Assembly (NCBI RefSeq): GCF_039544305.1
Contig: NZ_BAABLK010000022.1
Location: forward strand, 62,001 to 126,000
Length of the DNA stretch: 64,000 bases
From: Paeniglutamicibacter antarcticus_C
Lineage (GTDB): Bacteria; Actinomycetota; Actinomycetes; Actinomycetales; Micrococcaceae
Reading direction: 5' to 3'
The notes beneath the pieces were generated by a model. The model was not told the origin of the DNA. It made no database searches and worked only from the letters and a program-made list of their open reading frames with translations. Within the stretch, counting starts at the first letter, position 1; each line of letters opens with the position of its first letter. Below are positions 17,744-25,859 of this stretch, one piece after another. A program made the position numbers and the translations under genes.

Positions 17744-19300
17744 CTAGTCCTTGGCGTACCGGGTCACCAGTTCACGCTTGAGGATCTTTCCGCTGGGGCC
17801 CAGCGGGAAATCCGTGACGATCTCGATCAGCCGCGGATACTTGTAGGCAGCCAGCCGTTCCTGGGCGTAGTCGCCGATGGCCTTGGCATCGAGCAGGCTC
17901 TCGGCGGCGAGCGTCACGGCAGCGACGATTTCCTGGCCATGGGTGTCATCGGGCACCCCGAACACCGCGACGTTGGTGATTTCCGGGTGCGTGAACAACG
18001 CTTCCTCCACTTCACGCGGGTACACGTTGTAGCCGTTGCGCAGGATCATGTCCTTCTTGCGGTCCACGATGGTGATGTAGCCATCGGTGTCCTTGGTGCC
18101 CAGGTCCCCGGTGCGGAACCAGCCATCGACAACGGCCTCGGCGGTGGCCTCGGGCCGGTTCAGGTAGCCGGAGAACAAGTTGTGCCCGCGCACCACCAGC
18201 TCGCCCAGTTCGTCGGTTTCCAACAACTCGATGGCATCGGAGACCTCGGGGCGCGCGACTTCGATCTGAACGCCCCAGATGGCCTGGCCCACGGTACCGG
18301 GCCGCGGTTCGAGCCCCACGTGGTTGAAGGATGCCACCGGGGAGGTCTCGGTCAACCCGTAACCCTCGTGGATGACGGCGCCGAAGTGCTCGCTGAACCC
18401 CTCGAGGACCGCCAGGGGCAGTGCCGATCCCCCGGAGACGGCATAGCGCAGCGCGGTTGCGGGTTCCGGGCGCTCCTTGGCGGCGGCCAACAGTCCCACG
18501 TACATGGTGGGTACCCCGATGAAGATGTTCACTCCCTCATCGAGCAGCATGGAAAGCGCTGCTTCCCCGGTGAACTTGGGCAGCAGCAAGATCTCGGCCC
18601 CAGCACGCAGTCCCGCATTCAGGGCCACCGTCTGCCCGAAGGTGTGGAAGAGCGGCAGGCCGCCAAAGATCTTGTCGCCGATGCGCATGTCGAAGGTGTT
18701 CATCAGCAGCACGTTGACCTGTTCGACCAGTGCGAAGTGGGTTCCCAGTGCGCCCTTGGGCTTGCCGGTGGTTCCCGAGGTGTAGAGGATCGTGGCGATG
18801 TCCAGCGGACCCCGGGGCACATAGGTCCTGATCGGTGTTGCCGCCGCGGCCAGGTCCTCGAGCCGGGCGAACCGGTTATCCTCGGGGGAGGAGAGCACGC
18901 TGATCACCGTGGCACCGGCGGCCGCGGCCCCCGGTGCGCCTTCACCCAGCAGCGGGGCGGCGCACACCATCATCTTGACCTCGGCGTCGGCGAGCATGTA
19001 TTCGATCTCGTGGCGCTTGAGCAGGGCATGGATGGGCACGGCCACCGCGCCCAAGGCGAGCACCGCATAGTAGACCCGGGCAAAGTCGGTGACGTTGGGG
19101 ATCAGGATGGCGACCTTGTCCCCGTCGCCGATCCCGGCCTCGGCCAGTGCCCCGGCATACGCGCGGGTCTGGTCCCAGAGGTCCTTGTAGCTGGTGCTAG
19201 CCCCGCCCAAGGTAATTGCGGGTAGCTCCGGGTGGCGCTTGGCGGCTTCGGCCAGGATCGCTGCGACGGACAGGGTGGCGTTCGGAACGACTTCGTGCAC
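17744..19300 (-). CDS. long-chain fatty acid/acyl-CoA ligase (AMP-binding, FadD-like)
   Basis: A 518-residue member of the ANL superfamily that adenylates a carboxylic acid and transfers it to coenzyme A. Signatures: ILYTSGTTGKPKG (171-183, P-loop-like AMP-binding motif), EGYGLTETSP (around 315-325), WFRTGDLG (about 405), and IVDRKKDMILRNGYNVYPREVE (linker and A8/A9 motifs, about 418-440), with the catalytic C-terminal lysine in PSGKILKRELV (about 507). Chain length preference is not predictable. The GTG at 19298-19300 is chosen because GGGAGA lies upstream and the homologous domain begins there; a longer frame to 19489 adds a non-conserved, arginine/proline-rich stretch. The oxidoreductase gene upstream is on the same strand 91 bases away. 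Confidence 0.92.
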   Translation of the reverse strand: MHEVVPNATLSVAAILAEAAKRHPELPAITLGGASTSYKDLWDQTRAYAGALAEAGIGDGDKVAILIPNVTDFARVYYAVLALGAVAVPIHALLKRHEIEYMLADAEVKMMVCAAPLLGEGAPGAAAAGATVISVLSSPEDNRFARLEDLAAAATPIRTYVPRGPLDIATILYTSGTTGKPKGALGTHFALVEQVNVLLMNTFDMRIGDKIFGGLPLFHTFGQTVALNAGLRAGAEILLLPKFTGEAALSMLLDEGVNIFIGVPTMYVGLLAAAKERPEPATALRYAVSGGSALPLAVLEGFSEHFGAVIHEGYGLTETSPVASFNHVGLEPRPGTVGQAIWGVQIEVARPEVSDAIELLETDELGELVVRGHNLFSGYLNRPEATAEAVVDGWFRTGDLGTKDTDGYITIVDRKKDMILRNGYNVYPREVEEALFTHPEITNVAVFGVPDDTHGQEIVAAVTLAAESLLDAKAIGDYAQERLAAYKYPRLIEIVTDFPLGPSGKILKRELVTRYAKD

Positions 19301-19391
19301 GGCGGTTCTCCCAAGACAGAGGTGGATTGCGTATGCCCTATCCTGCGCGTACCGGCCGGTAGGTGTCAATGAAACCGGTGCAACCTCCGGC

Positions 19392-20045
19392 TTAGCTGGT
19401 GCCGCCGATGACGCGTTCCAGCGGGGTGTTTCCGTCGCTGAACCCGATGGTCCGGCCGATGCTTGCCGGTTCGTCCAAGGCCGCAACAATGGCCTGGGCG
19501 ACGTTGCCCCGGGAGGTCGATGAATCGGCGGATGACTCCGGTGCCGGGTTCAGCGCCCCGGTGGCATCCTCCAGTGTCAGCGACCCCGGAGCAAGGATGG
19601 TGTAGTCAAGGTCGCTGGAGCGCAGGTGCTCGTCGGCGGCGATCTTGGCGGCCATGTACGGGTAGAACGGGTCATCCAGGGGCACGAGGTGTTCGGTGTC
19701 CGCATTGAGGAAGGAAACCATGATGAATCGCTTGGTCCCTGCGATGTCGGCACCGTTCATGGAACGGATGGCGGCGTCGCGGTCCACTGCGTAGGTGCGC
19801 TCGGGGGCTCCTCCGCCGGCGCCGGCGGAGAAAACGATGGCGTCGGAGCCTTCGAAGACCTCGGCGAGTTCCGCGGCTGACGCGCTCTCGACATCCAGGA
19901 CCACTGCGGTGGCTCCAAGCTCTGCGATGTCGCCTACATGCTCGGGGTTGCGAACGATGGAGAGGACCTCGTCGCCGCGTTCGGACAACCGGGAGGCTGC
20001 CAACAGTGCGATCTTTCCGTGTCCGCCAATGATCGTGACCTTCAT
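19392..20045 (-). CDS. NAD(P)-binding oxidoreductase (atypical SDR, YwnB/HSCARG-like)
   Basis: A 217-residue Rossmann protein beginning with VTIIGGHGKIALLAASRL (GxxGxxA/G nucleotide motif at about residues 7-12). Further family features are DAIVFSAGAGGGAPERTYAVDRDAA, KRFIMVSFLNAD (strand 5) and DYTILAPGSLT. Proteins of this group (NAD(P)H-binding, SDR a5) act as NADPH-dependent reductases or redox sensors; a reaction cannot be named. The ATG at 20043-20045 has an AAAGGAG ribosome site 6 bases upstream, which settles the start against a longer frame. It may be co-transcribed with the acyl-CoA ligase gene downstream. The related gene at 5755-6363 is only distantly similar. Confidence 0.88.
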   Translation of the reverse strand: MKVTIIGGHGKIALLAASRLSERGDEVLSIVRNPEHVGDIAELGATAVVLDVESASAAELAEVFEGSDAIVFSAGAGGGAPERTYAVDRDAAIRSMNGADIAGTKRFIMVSFLNADTEHLVPLDDPFYPYMAAKIAADEHLRSSDLDYTILAPGSLTLEDATGALNPAPESSADSSTSRGNVAQAIVAALDEPASIGRTIGFSDGNTPLERVIGGTS

Positions 20046-20185
20046 GATGCTCCTTTGGTTGGTGTGTGGGGTGGGGCCAGCCCGGGGGAAAAGACGGATA
20101 GCCCATCTGTCCGCCGGCTGCAGGCCGTCCGGTACAGACCGGCGGGATCCCCGGGCTTCGGTGGTTCCCTGTTGTGGTGTTGAAC

Positions 20186-20207
20186 AGGGCCAACGGCCCT
20201 TTTTATT
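20186..20207 (+). terminator. classic U-tract intrinsic terminator with no plus-strand gene upstream
   Basis: AGGGCC (20186-20191) and GGCCCT (20195-20200) with a 3-base loop are followed by TTTTATT: the most textbook terminator in the window, on the plus strand. The surrounding 306-base gap (20046-20351) lies between two leftward genes and has no plus-strand coding frame of its own. It could end a small RNA transcribed rightward, or act weakly for the RraA gene on the other strand. Confidence 0.55.
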
Positions 20208-20351
20208 CCGGGAGGGCTCGCGGCGCAATGTCGTTGGACAGTGGGCCACCGGTTCGCACGGCGTCTTTGTCTCCCGCGGGGGGTGCTGCTGGATGTTGGG
20301 TTCTTGCCGCTTTTCCCGTGCCGGGACCGGCTGCGGGGGAACCGGTGCGGA

Positions 20352-20816
20352 CTAGGAAGTCACAAGGATGCCGTCTTCGTCCGCATGCAGGGTTGCCCCG
20401 GGGGAGAAGGTGACCCCGCCAAAGGCCACGACGATATCCACCGCGCCGATGGAGTCCTTGGCGCTCTTGCGCGGGTTGGATCCCAGCGCCTTGATGCCCA
20501 GCTCCGTTCGGGCCAACGCCGCGCGGTCCCGGATTGCACCGTTGATCACGACGCCGGCCCAGCCGTTGGATACCGCTGCCGCCGCGATCATGTCGCCCAT
20601 CAGCGCGGATTCTAGCGATCCGGCACCGTCGACCACCAGGACTGCGCCACCGCCGGGGGAGTTGAGCAGCGATTTGACCAGCCCGTTGTCCCGGTAACAG
20701 CGCACAGTGCGCACCGGGCCGCTGAAGCGCGCCAGGGCGCCGAGGTCTTCGAATTGCAGGGACACCGATTGCAGGGACTCGTCGGCATCAAAGAGGTCAC
20801 ACGTGGTAAAGGTCAT
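20352..20816 (-). CDS. rraA: RraA-family protein (RNase E regulator / 4-hydroxy-4-methyl-2-oxoglutarate aldolase fold)
   Basis: A 154-residue protein of the RraA/HMG-aldolase family: TTCDLFDAD at the start, VRCYRDNGLVKSLL, VLVVDGAGSLESALMGDMIAA (about 60-80), GWAGVVINGAIRDRAAL (85-101) and the conserved SNPRKSAKDSIG. In E. coli RraA binds and inhibits RNase E; related proteins are class II pyruvate aldolases that need the Gly-x-x-Arg-Asp region (GAIRD, present here) for Mg2+ and pyruvate binding. Length and the TTCDLFD N-terminus favour the RraA subgroup. Actinobacteria contain both kinds, so the biochemical role remains open. It is probably a single gene or follows the hydrolase gene at 20910 (93-base gap). 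Confidence 0.88.
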   Translation of the reverse strand: MTFTTCDLFDADESLQSVSLQFEDLGALARFSGPVRTVRCYRDNGLVKSLLNSPGGGAVLVVDGAGSLESALMGDMIAAAAVSNGWAGVVINGAIRDRAALARTELGIKALGSNPRKSAKDSIGAVDIVVAFGGVTFSPGATLHADEDGILVTS

Positions 20817-20909
20817 GGGCCATAGCCTACGAGCCTCGACCGGGATTTGGCTGCGGTGTTACGTATTCCATCTTGGCCGGTGCCGGTATCTGGGCCGCGT
20901 AGCCTTGGC

Positions 20910-21755
20910 CTAGATGAACACGTTGCGGCTGGTACCCAAGGACTCGATGGAGGTTTCCAGTTCATCCCCGGCCTTGAGCCAGGGGTGGCGTCCGGACCCG
21001 TTGCGCCGTCCCAGTGCCACGCCGGCAGGCGTTCCGGTGAGGATGATGTCCCCGGGGCTCAACCGGTTGAACACCGAAAGGTAGGCCACCAGGGCTGCGG
21101 GAGAGAAGACGAGGTCGGCGGTGGAGTCTTCCTGGACGACTTCGCCATTGACACGTGTGGTGATCCTAGCGTCCTTGGTGAAGGCCTCGGGGGTGACCAG
21201 CCATGGACCCAACGGTGTCGCGGCATCCCAGCACTTGCCCTGCGTCCATTCGGTGCTTCGGCCTTGGTAGCCACGCATTGACACGTCGTTGGAGACCGCG
21301 TAGCCGGCAATGTGCTTGTGGGCATCGGCCTCGGTGATGCGGCGTCCGGGGGAACCGATGATGACTGCGAGCTCACCCTCCCAATCGATGCGGTGGTCCT
21401 CGGCCGGGATCTCGATCCGGTCGTTGGCCCCGGTGAGCGATGAAGCGAACTTGGTGAAGACCGTGGGGAACTCCGGTTCCTCCTTGCCGACCTCGGCAAT
21501 GTGGTTGCGGTAGTTCAGCCCGATGCAGTACACCTTGGCGGGGTTGCTGATCAGCGGGGCGTAGTTGGCGCTCCCAAGCGGAGTCCCGTCACCGGTTGCT
21601 GCGGCTCCCAGGGCTTGCGTGCGCGCTTGGACATCGGCGGCCAGGAAGGCACCGACATCGGGGAACCCGTCAAGGCCGACAAAGTGGTCCTCGGTGATCA
21701 ATGCGGCAAAGGTGTTTTCGGGAGCGTCGCTGTGGCGCAACGTGGCAAGTTTCAT
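20910..21755 (-). CDS. fumarylacetoacetate hydrolase (FAH) family protein
   Basis: A 281-residue enzyme of the FAH superfamily. The N-terminal segment MKLATLR is followed by a linker and the catalytic domain: KVYCIGLNYRNHIAEVGKE (typical entry, about residues 77-95), FTKFASSLTG, DWEGELAVIIG with the metal-binding Glu, YAVSNDVSMRGYQ, KCWDAATPLGPWLV, and LTGTPAGVALGR near the C-terminus. Family members hydrolyse or decarboxylate beta-diketo acids such as oxaloacetate, fumarylpyruvate or 2-hydroxyhepta-2,4-diene-dioate. No catabolic partner genes adjoin, so the substrate is unknown. The ATG at 21753-21755 is preferred over that at 21759-21761 on ribosome-site spacing; the difference is two residues. 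Confidence 0.9.
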   Translation of the reverse strand: MKLATLRHSDAPENTFAALITEDHFVGLDGFPDVGAFLAADVQARTQALGAAATGDGTPLGSANYAPLISNPAKVYCIGLNYRNHIAEVGKEEPEFPTVFTKFASSLTGANDRIEIPAEDHRIDWEGELAVIIGSPGRRITEADAHKHIAGYAVSNDVSMRGYQGRSTEWTQGKCWDAATPLGPWLVTPEAFTKDARITTRVNGEVVQEDSTADLVFSPAALVAYLSVFNRLSPGDIILTGTPAGVALGRRNGSGRHPWLKAGDELETSIESLGTSRNVFI

Positions 21756-21889
21756 TCCCATATCCCATCACATCAAGCGGCCAATGCGGTTGACGATGAC
21801 ATAGCTAAAAGGCAGCATGTGGCAATAGGGGCTGCAGCTGCTCGAAGGCGGGGCAGAGGTGCTTGCATTGTCGAAAATCACGGCTATTC

Positions 21890-21918
21890 TTGACTCAGGT
21901 CGCTAGCCTAGCTAGATA
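21890..21918 (+). promoter_or_regulatory. probable sigma-70-type promoter of the small protein/FHA unit
   Basis: TTGACT (21890-21895) and TAGATA (21913-21918) are separated by 17 bases, inside a locally AT-rich stretch. The predicted start of transcription leaves a leader of about 40 bases before the GTG at 21967. Confidence 0.6.
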
Positions 21919-21966
21919 AATTAATCTTTAGCGATTCTTGTTCCTACTAATCGGAGTGTGGTTGTA

Positions 21967-22224
21967 GTGGAAGACACCGGAATTAACGCAGCATCGGGAC
22001 AGCCTGAGGCGGAAATCGGCGATTGGTCGGATCTTGGCCGTGAACTATGGACCTACCTGACCGGACGTGGCGCTGCGGTTAACTACACGCTGGTGGACAT
22101 GACCGTGGAAGTCCCTCGTGACATCGGGCCCGATGCACCGCGGGCCACGTGGAAATTCGACGGAACATTGCGTGTCACCACGAGTGATGATGAAGCCGCG
22201 GGTTCAGATCCCTACCGCAAGTAG
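21967..22224 (+). CDS. small acidic hypothetical protein paired with an FHA-like protein
   Basis: An 85-residue protein, not recognised with certainty. The core reads WSDLGRELWTYLTGRGAAVNY, then a beta-rich stretch VDMTVEVPRDIGPDAPRATW followed by KFDGTLRVTTSD, and an acidic tail. The alternation around MTVEVP...GTLRV suggests a small beta fold; the following gene starts with a comparable pattern (DMTFSVQSP...GTIKAAG). The GTG at 21967 is chosen because the CGGAG ribosome site stands 10 bases upstream; the GTG at 21958 is too close. Only 12 bases separate its stop from the next start, so the two are an operon behind the promoter at 21890. Confidence 0.65.
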   Translation: MEDTGINAASGQPEAEIGDWSDLGRELWTYLTGRGAAVNYTLVDMTVEVPRDIGPDAPRATWKFDGTLRVTTSDDEAAGSDPYRK

Positions 22225-22236
22225 GCGGACTGTGCC

Positions 22237-23109
22237 ATGCGCTTTGACATAGACATGACGTTTTCCGTTCAATCGCCCGGCGACGGTAAAAGCCAGCCGG
22301 AGCAGACCAACGGAACTATCAAGGCGGCCGGACGGACGATTACCGTCACAGCCGATTCGCTTTCGGACTTCCCCTCGGCGAGAACCATTGACCGAAGCGG
22401 GCTGAACGAGTTTGCGCAAAAGCTCAAGGAAGCCGGGATCACACTCGTCGTTGACGGGCCTGACGGGAACCTCGTCAACCTCGGAAATGTGAAGTCGAAT
22501 CTCATCTCCAGGATCGGCACCAGCTCCTCCGCCGTCAGGGTCGGCAAGCTTAGTGCCTCCCGCAAGCTTCTGTCACGCAAATCCGGTGCGGGCATGGGAG
22601 AGAGCGTGGCGATCCCCGGGACCATGTTCCCTCTGGTGCCCACGGTTCTGCGAAACTACCGCCGACGCCCCACCACTACGCACTACACCCGAGGCAGTGG
22701 CGCACCGCGACTGATTTACGTCAAGGACAGCGAAAGCTGGAACGGCAAGGCGCCGAAGGTTTTTGCCATTCCCGATGAGGGACTGGACATCGGAAGTGCT
22801 GAGAGTCCAGGTCTCGTGCTTCCTGGCCTAGACCCGATTCACGCCAAGGTCGTGCACAACGAGCTTGACGAGTATGTGCTTGTTGCCGTCGGCCGGGTAG
22901 GTGGAAGCGCCGGGCTGAAGCCCGGGAGCGAATACACGCTTCGAAGCGGTGCCCGGGTCGAGCTCGGGGATTGGAGAATCCTTTTTTACCGCGAAGAGTA
23001 CGCGGACCATGGTCGGCCCTACGGTGGGCGAAACGGAGGTGAGCTTTCGTTCCAGAAGCCTCAATACAACATGCACACCGGTCGCGTTGAGCGCGATTCG
23101 AGCGTGTAG
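22237..23109 (+). CDS. FHA-like domain protein
   Basis: A 290-residue, probably cytoplasmic protein. Residues 1-110 have no recognised family; they are followed by a basic Ser/Arg-rich linker (about 105-165, e.g. SRKLLSRKSG, NYRRRPTTTHYTRG). The C-terminal 120 residues look like a forkhead-associated (FHA) domain: LDIGSAESPGLVLPGLDP, the conserved HAKV segment, YVLVAVG, and GSEYTLRSGARVELGDWRILFYREEY. The canonical FHA core Gly-Arg / Ser-x-x-His is replaced here by Gly-Ser and Pro-Ile-His, so phosphothreonine binding is doubtful. FHA proteins usually partner with Ser/Thr kinases or secretion machines; neither is adjacent. Second gene of a two-gene unit with the 85-residue protein. Confidence 0.7.
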   Translation: MRFDIDMTFSVQSPGDGKSQPEQTNGTIKAAGRTITVTADSLSDFPSARTIDRSGLNEFAQKLKEAGITLVVDGPDGNLVNLGNVKSNLISRIGTSSSAVRVGKLSASRKLLSRKSGAGMGESVAIPGTMFPLVPTVLRNYRRRPTTTHYTRGSGAPRLIYVKDSESWNGKAPKVFAIPDEGLDIGSAESPGLVLPGLDPIHAKVVHNELDEYVLVAVGRVGGSAGLKPGSEYTLRSGARVELGDWRILFYREEYADHGRPYGGRNGGELSFQKPQYNMHTGRVERDSSV

Positions 23110-23113
23110 GTAC

Positions 23114-23145
23114 TCCGCGTTCCGAGACTGTCGCCGCGGATTTTT
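23114..23145 (+). terminator. probable terminator after the FHA-like gene
   Basis: TCCGCG (23114-23119) pairs with CGCGGA (23135-23140) across a 15-base loop, followed directly by TTTTT. It begins 5 bases after the stop codon. Confidence 0.5.
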
Positions 23146-23147
23146 CC

Positions 23148-23189
23148 TGATGTACATGAAGCCATCGATGGGCGGCTTCATGTACATCA
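23148..23189. repeat. perfect 16-bp inverted repeat of unknown role
   Basis: Positions 23148-23163 are the exact reverse complement of 23174-23189, with a 10-base loop. The arms are only about 44% GC (core TGTACATGAAGCC), unlike the G/C-only terminators elsewhere in the window, and no T-tract follows on either strand. It lies just after the FHA gene terminator and 110 bases from the aldolase stop. A protein-binding or recombination site is possible. Confidence 0.6.
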
Positions 23190-23298
23190 CGCGTTAACCG
23201 CCGGGGCAGGACTGGCAGGGCAGTACCTCGCTTGGGTCCTGCCCGTGGTGGATCAAGAGCCGTATCGCGGCATCCACGGGCAGTACCATGCACCTGTT

Positions 23299-23937
23299 CT
23301 AGTGGTGCAGGACGGAGGTGAACTCGCCTGCGAGCCTGGAGATCGCCTCGTGTTCCCCTGCTGCCACCAAGGCGCCGGGGACCACGGCGGAATCGACGCA
23401 GACTGCCAGTGCCCCGGCTTCGAGAAATTCATTGGCGTTGGCCAGCGTGATGCGTCCGGTCGCCAGGAGCCGCACGCCCGGGTAAGGCTCGAGCAGGTCG
23501 CTGAGGTACCCCGAACCCATCGTGCCGGCGGGGAAGATCTTGACCATTGCGCTACCTAGGTCAAGGGCCATGGCGACCTCCGATGGGGTCATGGCTCCGA
23601 GGCAGAAGGGCACCCCGGCTTGGACCGCAACTTCGGCCACTTCCGGGCGGATGCCTGGAGAAACGATGAACTGGGCTCCCGCGTCGATTGCTGCCCGCGC
23701 CTGGTCGGCGTAAAGCACGGTGCCTGCCCCCACGGTGGCACCATGGGTGTATGCCGTCTCGGCCGCCCAAGCCAGGTGCGTGAGCATGTCGGGGATGGTG
23801 AAGGTCAGCTCGACGGCGTTGATGCCGCCGGCGACCAACGCGCCGCAGAGTTCGGCGGCATCGGTGATGGCCTCGGTGCGCACCACCGCAAGGGACCTGT
23901 CCCGCTTGAGCAGCTCGATCATTTCCGGTGTGTTCAT
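23299..23937 (-). CDS. eda: bifunctional KDPG/KHG-type aldolase
   Basis: A 212-residue class I aldolase that would cleave 2-keto-3-deoxy-6-phosphogluconate (or a relative) to pyruvate and an aldehyde. The Schiff-base lysine is in MVKIFPAG (Lys133); the general-base glutamate in AVELTF (Glu43); GAGTV (70-74) and FIVSPG (90-95) form the pyruvate and phosphate pocket; ATGRI replaces the canonical PTGG segment near residue 160. Length is normal for the family. Its start lies 6 bases beyond the end of the D-aminoacylase-like gene, so the two are co-transcribed. In other actinobacteria an aldolase of this type is commonly encoded in D-amino-acid or sugar-acid clusters, consistent with the neighbour. 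Confidence 0.9.
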   Translation of the reverse strand: MNTPEMIELLKRDRSLAVVRTEAITDAAELCGALVAGGINAVELTFTIPDMLTHLAWAAETAYTHGATVGAGTVLYADQARAAIDAGAQFIVSPGIRPEVAEVAVQAGVPFCLGAMTPSEVAMALDLGSAMVKIFPAGTMGSGYLSDLLEPYPGVRLLATGRITLANANEFLEAGALAVCVDSAVVPGALVAAGEHEAISRLAGEFTSVLHH

Positions 23938-23942
23938 AGGGA

Positions 23943-25085
23943 TTACGTAGTTCCTTCCGCGCCGCGGCGCAGGGAGCGGCCGGCCGAGGCCGACATGGGT
24001 CGATGGTCGAAGACGGCCGGCACGCCGTTTACGAACACATAGGTGGTTCCTGCCCCCGGTTGCCGTGGATCGGCAAAGGCGGCCACATCAATAATGGCAT
24101 CCGGGTCGAAAACCAGCACATCGGCGGCATGGCCCGTTGCGAGGACTCCGCGGTTGGCAAGGCCCAAGATGGACGCCGGCAGGCCCGTCATCTGGTGGAT
24201 CGCCGAAGTCAGGTCCACGGGTTCGGCAATGTTGGCCTGAGCGGGATTGCAGCCGATGCTGCGCAGGTCTTCATCGGTGCAGCTGCCCTGCAGCATTTCT
24301 GTGGACAGTGAATCGGCTCGCAATATCCGCAAGAACGTGCTGATGGGATCCGAGGATTGGATGGCCGCGATCTGCTTGATGGATTGCCCCACCAGAACAT
24401 CGAGTTGCCCGGATTCCACCATGGAGATGACGATCTCGTCCCAATCAGGGTTTTCTGAGGCTTCAATATCGGCACGGATCCGCGACACGGTTTCCTCTTC
24501 GCGGAGCTCGGCCAGAATCTCGTCGGTTTCGCCCGAGCGGGCCCAACTGGGCAACAAAGAGGCGAGCATCCCTGGACTCTCGAGGTGGGAGGGGGAAGCT
24601 GCGGAATTGGTCGCTGTGCCGTGCTGGCTGTCGGTGGGGTTCTCTGCTTCGGAGCCAGCTGCCTGGACGCCCTCTGTTTCCCTGGAATCCATAAAGGCAA
24701 TGTTGGTTCCCTGGACTGATTCGAGCGGGCCCCCTGAACCATTGCCCAGCGGTGCGCTGACTGAGGCTTCAAGTCCCAGGACCTCGGTGGTGACGCCCCG
24801 GGCGAGTGCGGACTGCCCGGATTCCCCGCCGCTCGCGGCGGTGCCCGAAGTCCCGAACATGTCAATGAAGCCCGGGCAGGTCACGAGGTTGGTGCCGTCG
24901 ATGACCACGGTGGCCCCGTCGTCGTTGTACGCGCCGAAAGGCAGGACAGCGGCAATAATTCCGTCCTGGAGGACGATGTCTCCCGGGAACGCGGGACTGC
25001 CGGCGCCGTCGATGATACGTGTGTGAGTGATGGCGGTGCGTATAGCGGTGAAGCACACCGATTCTGAAGAGATTGGATCGTCCAC
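23943..25085 (-). CDS. D-aminoacylase-like protein lacking metal ligands (probable pseudoenzyme)
   Basis: A 380-residue open frame that aligns by eye to both ends of N-acyl-D-amino-acid deacylases (normally about 480-540 residues). The N-terminal part has TRIIDGAGSPAFPGDIVLQDG and CPGFIDM, but the His-x-His that should follow is replaced by FGTSGT, and the Cys of the usual NCG motif is replaced (LGLEASVSAPLG). A Ser/Gly/Glu-rich stretch (about 115-170) stands where the catalytic barrel with its other two histidines should be. The C-terminal half is family-like again (LLPSWARSGETDEIL, ADVLVFDPDAIID, YVFVNGVPAV) but lacks the SDG segment with the catalytic Asp. The frame is uninterrupted and has a GGAAAGGAAA ribosome site before GTG 25083-25085. 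It precedes the aldolase gene by 6 bases. Enzyme activity is unlikely. Confidence 0.8.
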   Translation of the reverse strand: MDDPISSESVCFTAIRTAITHTRIIDGAGSPAFPGDIVLQDGIIAAVLPFGAYNDDGATVVIDGTNLVTCPGFIDMFGTSGTAASGGESGQSALARGVTTEVLGLEASVSAPLGNGSGGPLESVQGTNIAFMDSRETEGVQAAGSEAENPTDSQHGTATNSAASPSHLESPGMLASLLPSWARSGETDEILAELREEETVSRIRADIEASENPDWDEIVISMVESGQLDVLVGQSIKQIAAIQSSDPISTFLRILRADSLSTEMLQGSCTDEDLRSIGCNPAQANIAEPVDLTSAIHQMTGLPASILGLANRGVLATGHAADVLVFDPDAIIDVAAFADPRQPGAGTTYVFVNGVPAVFDHRPMSASAGRSLRRGAEGTT

Positions 25086-25839
25086 TGCAATTTCCTTTCC
25101 GAGAGGTCCAGCGGCTAAGTGCCCGCGGAACAGTGAAGATGGCGGTCACACAGGTCTCATGTCTAACACGATGCGAAAAATACCGACAATGCACCATCAC
25201 GGGATACCGACGGGTGGCGGCCGCCTAGATGGCCGGCTGGCGTGAATCAAGCATTCCAGAGGTCTCCGGATCGATGGAGGGAATCGATAATTCGGTATCG
25301 GAATCATTGTCTCATCTAATTCAATTTTGAAAGCAAGGATCCTATGCCGACGAACCAGTTTATCGACTGTGACTAGTGGTCATTGGCGCAGATTTCGGCT
25401 GGCCGGCATATTTCGGTCGCGGAGCGGCCGGAGCAGCCGAAGGCTGTGCATCGAGCTGGGCTGAGCCAGTGGGGAAATGCCGACCGGCCTGGAGCGCGTT
25501 CGTCCATTCGAGGACAAGGAAGTGGGTCCGAACCGAGTGCTCGACGGGCGTTGGCCTTGCGGAACCACCGCATGATGGGGGTCACGAACAAGGTCAAGCG
25601 CAGTAACGCGGCAGATACCGGCCCTCGGGTGATTCCGGGACTTCGTTGTGAAACTGCAGGTAAGGGTGATCGACACCGGAGGAGGGAGCGGTGCGCCAGC
25701 GCAGTGACCTTCACGGTTACCTGATATTCAAGGAGGCTAGCGCCAACGCCGTCAAGTCAAGCTGCGATTTCGTTTGGCAAGCCTGACGCGGGGTCCAGCA
25801 GAGCCGGCGGTAGTGGAAATGATCCATAAATCGAAACTA

Positions 25840-25859
25840 ATCAGTTTGATTGAACTGAT
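25840..25859. promoter_or_regulatory. dyad in the AT-rich leader, candidate operator
   Basis: ATCAGTT (25840-25846) and AACTGAT (25853-25859) are perfect inverted repeats separated by 6 bases, centred about 250 bases before the transporter operon. The 13-base centre-to-centre distance would place both half-sites on nearly the same helical face. No regulator gene is adjacent. Confidence 0.3.

Noticed and set aside
25373..25714. 113-codon minus-strand frame in the 1-kb gap, considered as the lost part of the D-aminoacylase-like gene
   Set aside because: Its sequence shows none of the missing metal-binding motifs and no resemblance to amidohydrolases.
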